64,000 nucleotides of DNA from Boothiomyces macroporosus (lineage: Eukaryota > Chytridiomycota > Chytridiomycetes > Rhizophydiales > Terramycetaceae). The stretch is taken from assembly GCA_027604185.1 (NCBI GenBank), contig JADGKB010000078.1, positions 1 through 64,000 of the forward strand. Direction: 5' to 3'. The notes below the pieces were generated by a model. The model was not told where the DNA came from and ran no database searches. It worked only from the letters and a program-made list of their open reading frames with translations. Shown here in pieces: positions 63,433 through 64,000 of the stretch. A program made the position numbers and the translations under genes. Each line of letters opens with the position of its first letter. Positions within the stretch are counted from its first letter, which is position 1.

Positions 63433-64000
63433 CTTGCTTGAAATTACATCGGTAAAACTGCATCTATTCGCATAAAACTGCCGGAAAAGACCTAGTTTGA
63501 TTAACGGAATTATAGTCTTGATTACTAATTTTCCCCTTATTTTTTTTATTTAATCGTCGTACAGATGTGCATAATGGGAAACTGAGCCCAAGGCTTCACA
63601 AACGTTTGGCACTCAAACTCTCTGATCAATTATTACTTAGCCCTAGTGAGGCAAAACACTGAATAGCCCCCACAGATGTATGGATTTGGTAATTTACTCC
63701 TCCCGAATTGTCCTGTAAATCGTAGGGGTTATTTTGCCTTTGTTCTTTAGTTATGCGGTCAAGGACCACAAGGCGGTTAAGATGAGGAATACCCCTATTC
63801 AAAGTTACCATGCTTGTAATACCATTACCGTTTGTGTAACTTGATTAAACACATACTATGCTCAATTAAATTAGCATCATTGCACTCCTCAATCGTTGTA
63901 CTCCTTATCATTGCACTCCTCAACCATTGCATTTCTATTCAATTTAGCAATAATACTATGCACGTGATAAATTCATAAACAAAGAGTTCCATAGTCTTTC
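63433..64000. other. Intergenic DNA to window end
   Basis: AT-rich, with no gene I can support. It contains an imperfect direct repeat at 63877-63923. Confidence 0.4.
63877..63923 (+). repeat. Short direct repeat
   Basis: TCATTGCACTCCTCAA occurs at 63877-63892 and again at 63908-63923, 31 bp apart, with a related TTGTACTCCTTA between. Small tandem duplication. Confidence 0.55.

Overview
The window looks like nuclear DNA of a fungus, probably an early-diverging one. The reasons are a Bem1-type SH3-PX-PB1 polarity scaffold, an Ale1-type MBOAT acyltransferase, full-length ABCA-type transporters and a single intact CAND1 gene, in a compact, moderately AT-rich genome. Every intron I could place is tiny. 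I located 41 GT..AG introns, all 19-22 nt (4 of 19, 19 of 20, 7 of 21, 11 of 22). Each was placed by joining reading frames, and every spliced gene has a total length divisible by three. This is near the known lower limit for spliceosomal introns and means most raw ORFs here are gene fragments.

Region 1 (1-18.8 kb) is a direct tandem array of three copies of one very large membrane-anchored repeat protein (about 2,040 residues in copies 1 and 3). Copies share a 5.5-kb cassette in which I see only three single-base differences, all synonymous. Identity stops abruptly at the same base in all three copies. Copies 1 and 3 then carry clearly different, more AT-rich C-terminal exons. Copy 2 is cut at that base, gains a stop codon at the junction, and runs directly into the 5' leader of copy 3.

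Region 2 (18.9-30.1 kb) holds an uncharacterised coiled-coil protein, CDC48/p97 (minus strand, 806 aa, six introns), a small single-pass membrane protein, a Rab3GAP catalytic-subunit homologue, a pair of paralogous two-TM proteins flanking a Cys-rich secreted/membrane gene, and a DUF642-like carbohydrate-binding surface protein.

Region 3 (30.1-45.9 kb) is densely packed: CAND1, an M16C zinc metallopeptidase, an ALE1-like acyltransferase, a pepsin-type aspartic protease, a Bem1-like scaffold, a membrane GT2 glycosyltransferase of chitin/hyaluronan-synthase type, and an unknown protein.

Region 4 (46.0-57.1 kb) has two tandem ABCA-like transporters and two tandem Rab6/Ypt6-like GTPases, one with introns and one without. 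Region 5 (57.1-64 kb) is gene-poor and holds only a bHLH-zipper transcription factor and one unknown phosphoprotein-like gene.

Functional themes are membrane traffic (Rab6 pair, Rab3GAP), lipid handling (MBOAT, ABCA), cell surface and polarity (GT2, Bem1, DUF642, the giant repeat proteins) and protein turnover (CDC48, CAND1, M16, aspartic protease). Many short ORFs in the gene-poor parts have no support and are left out.
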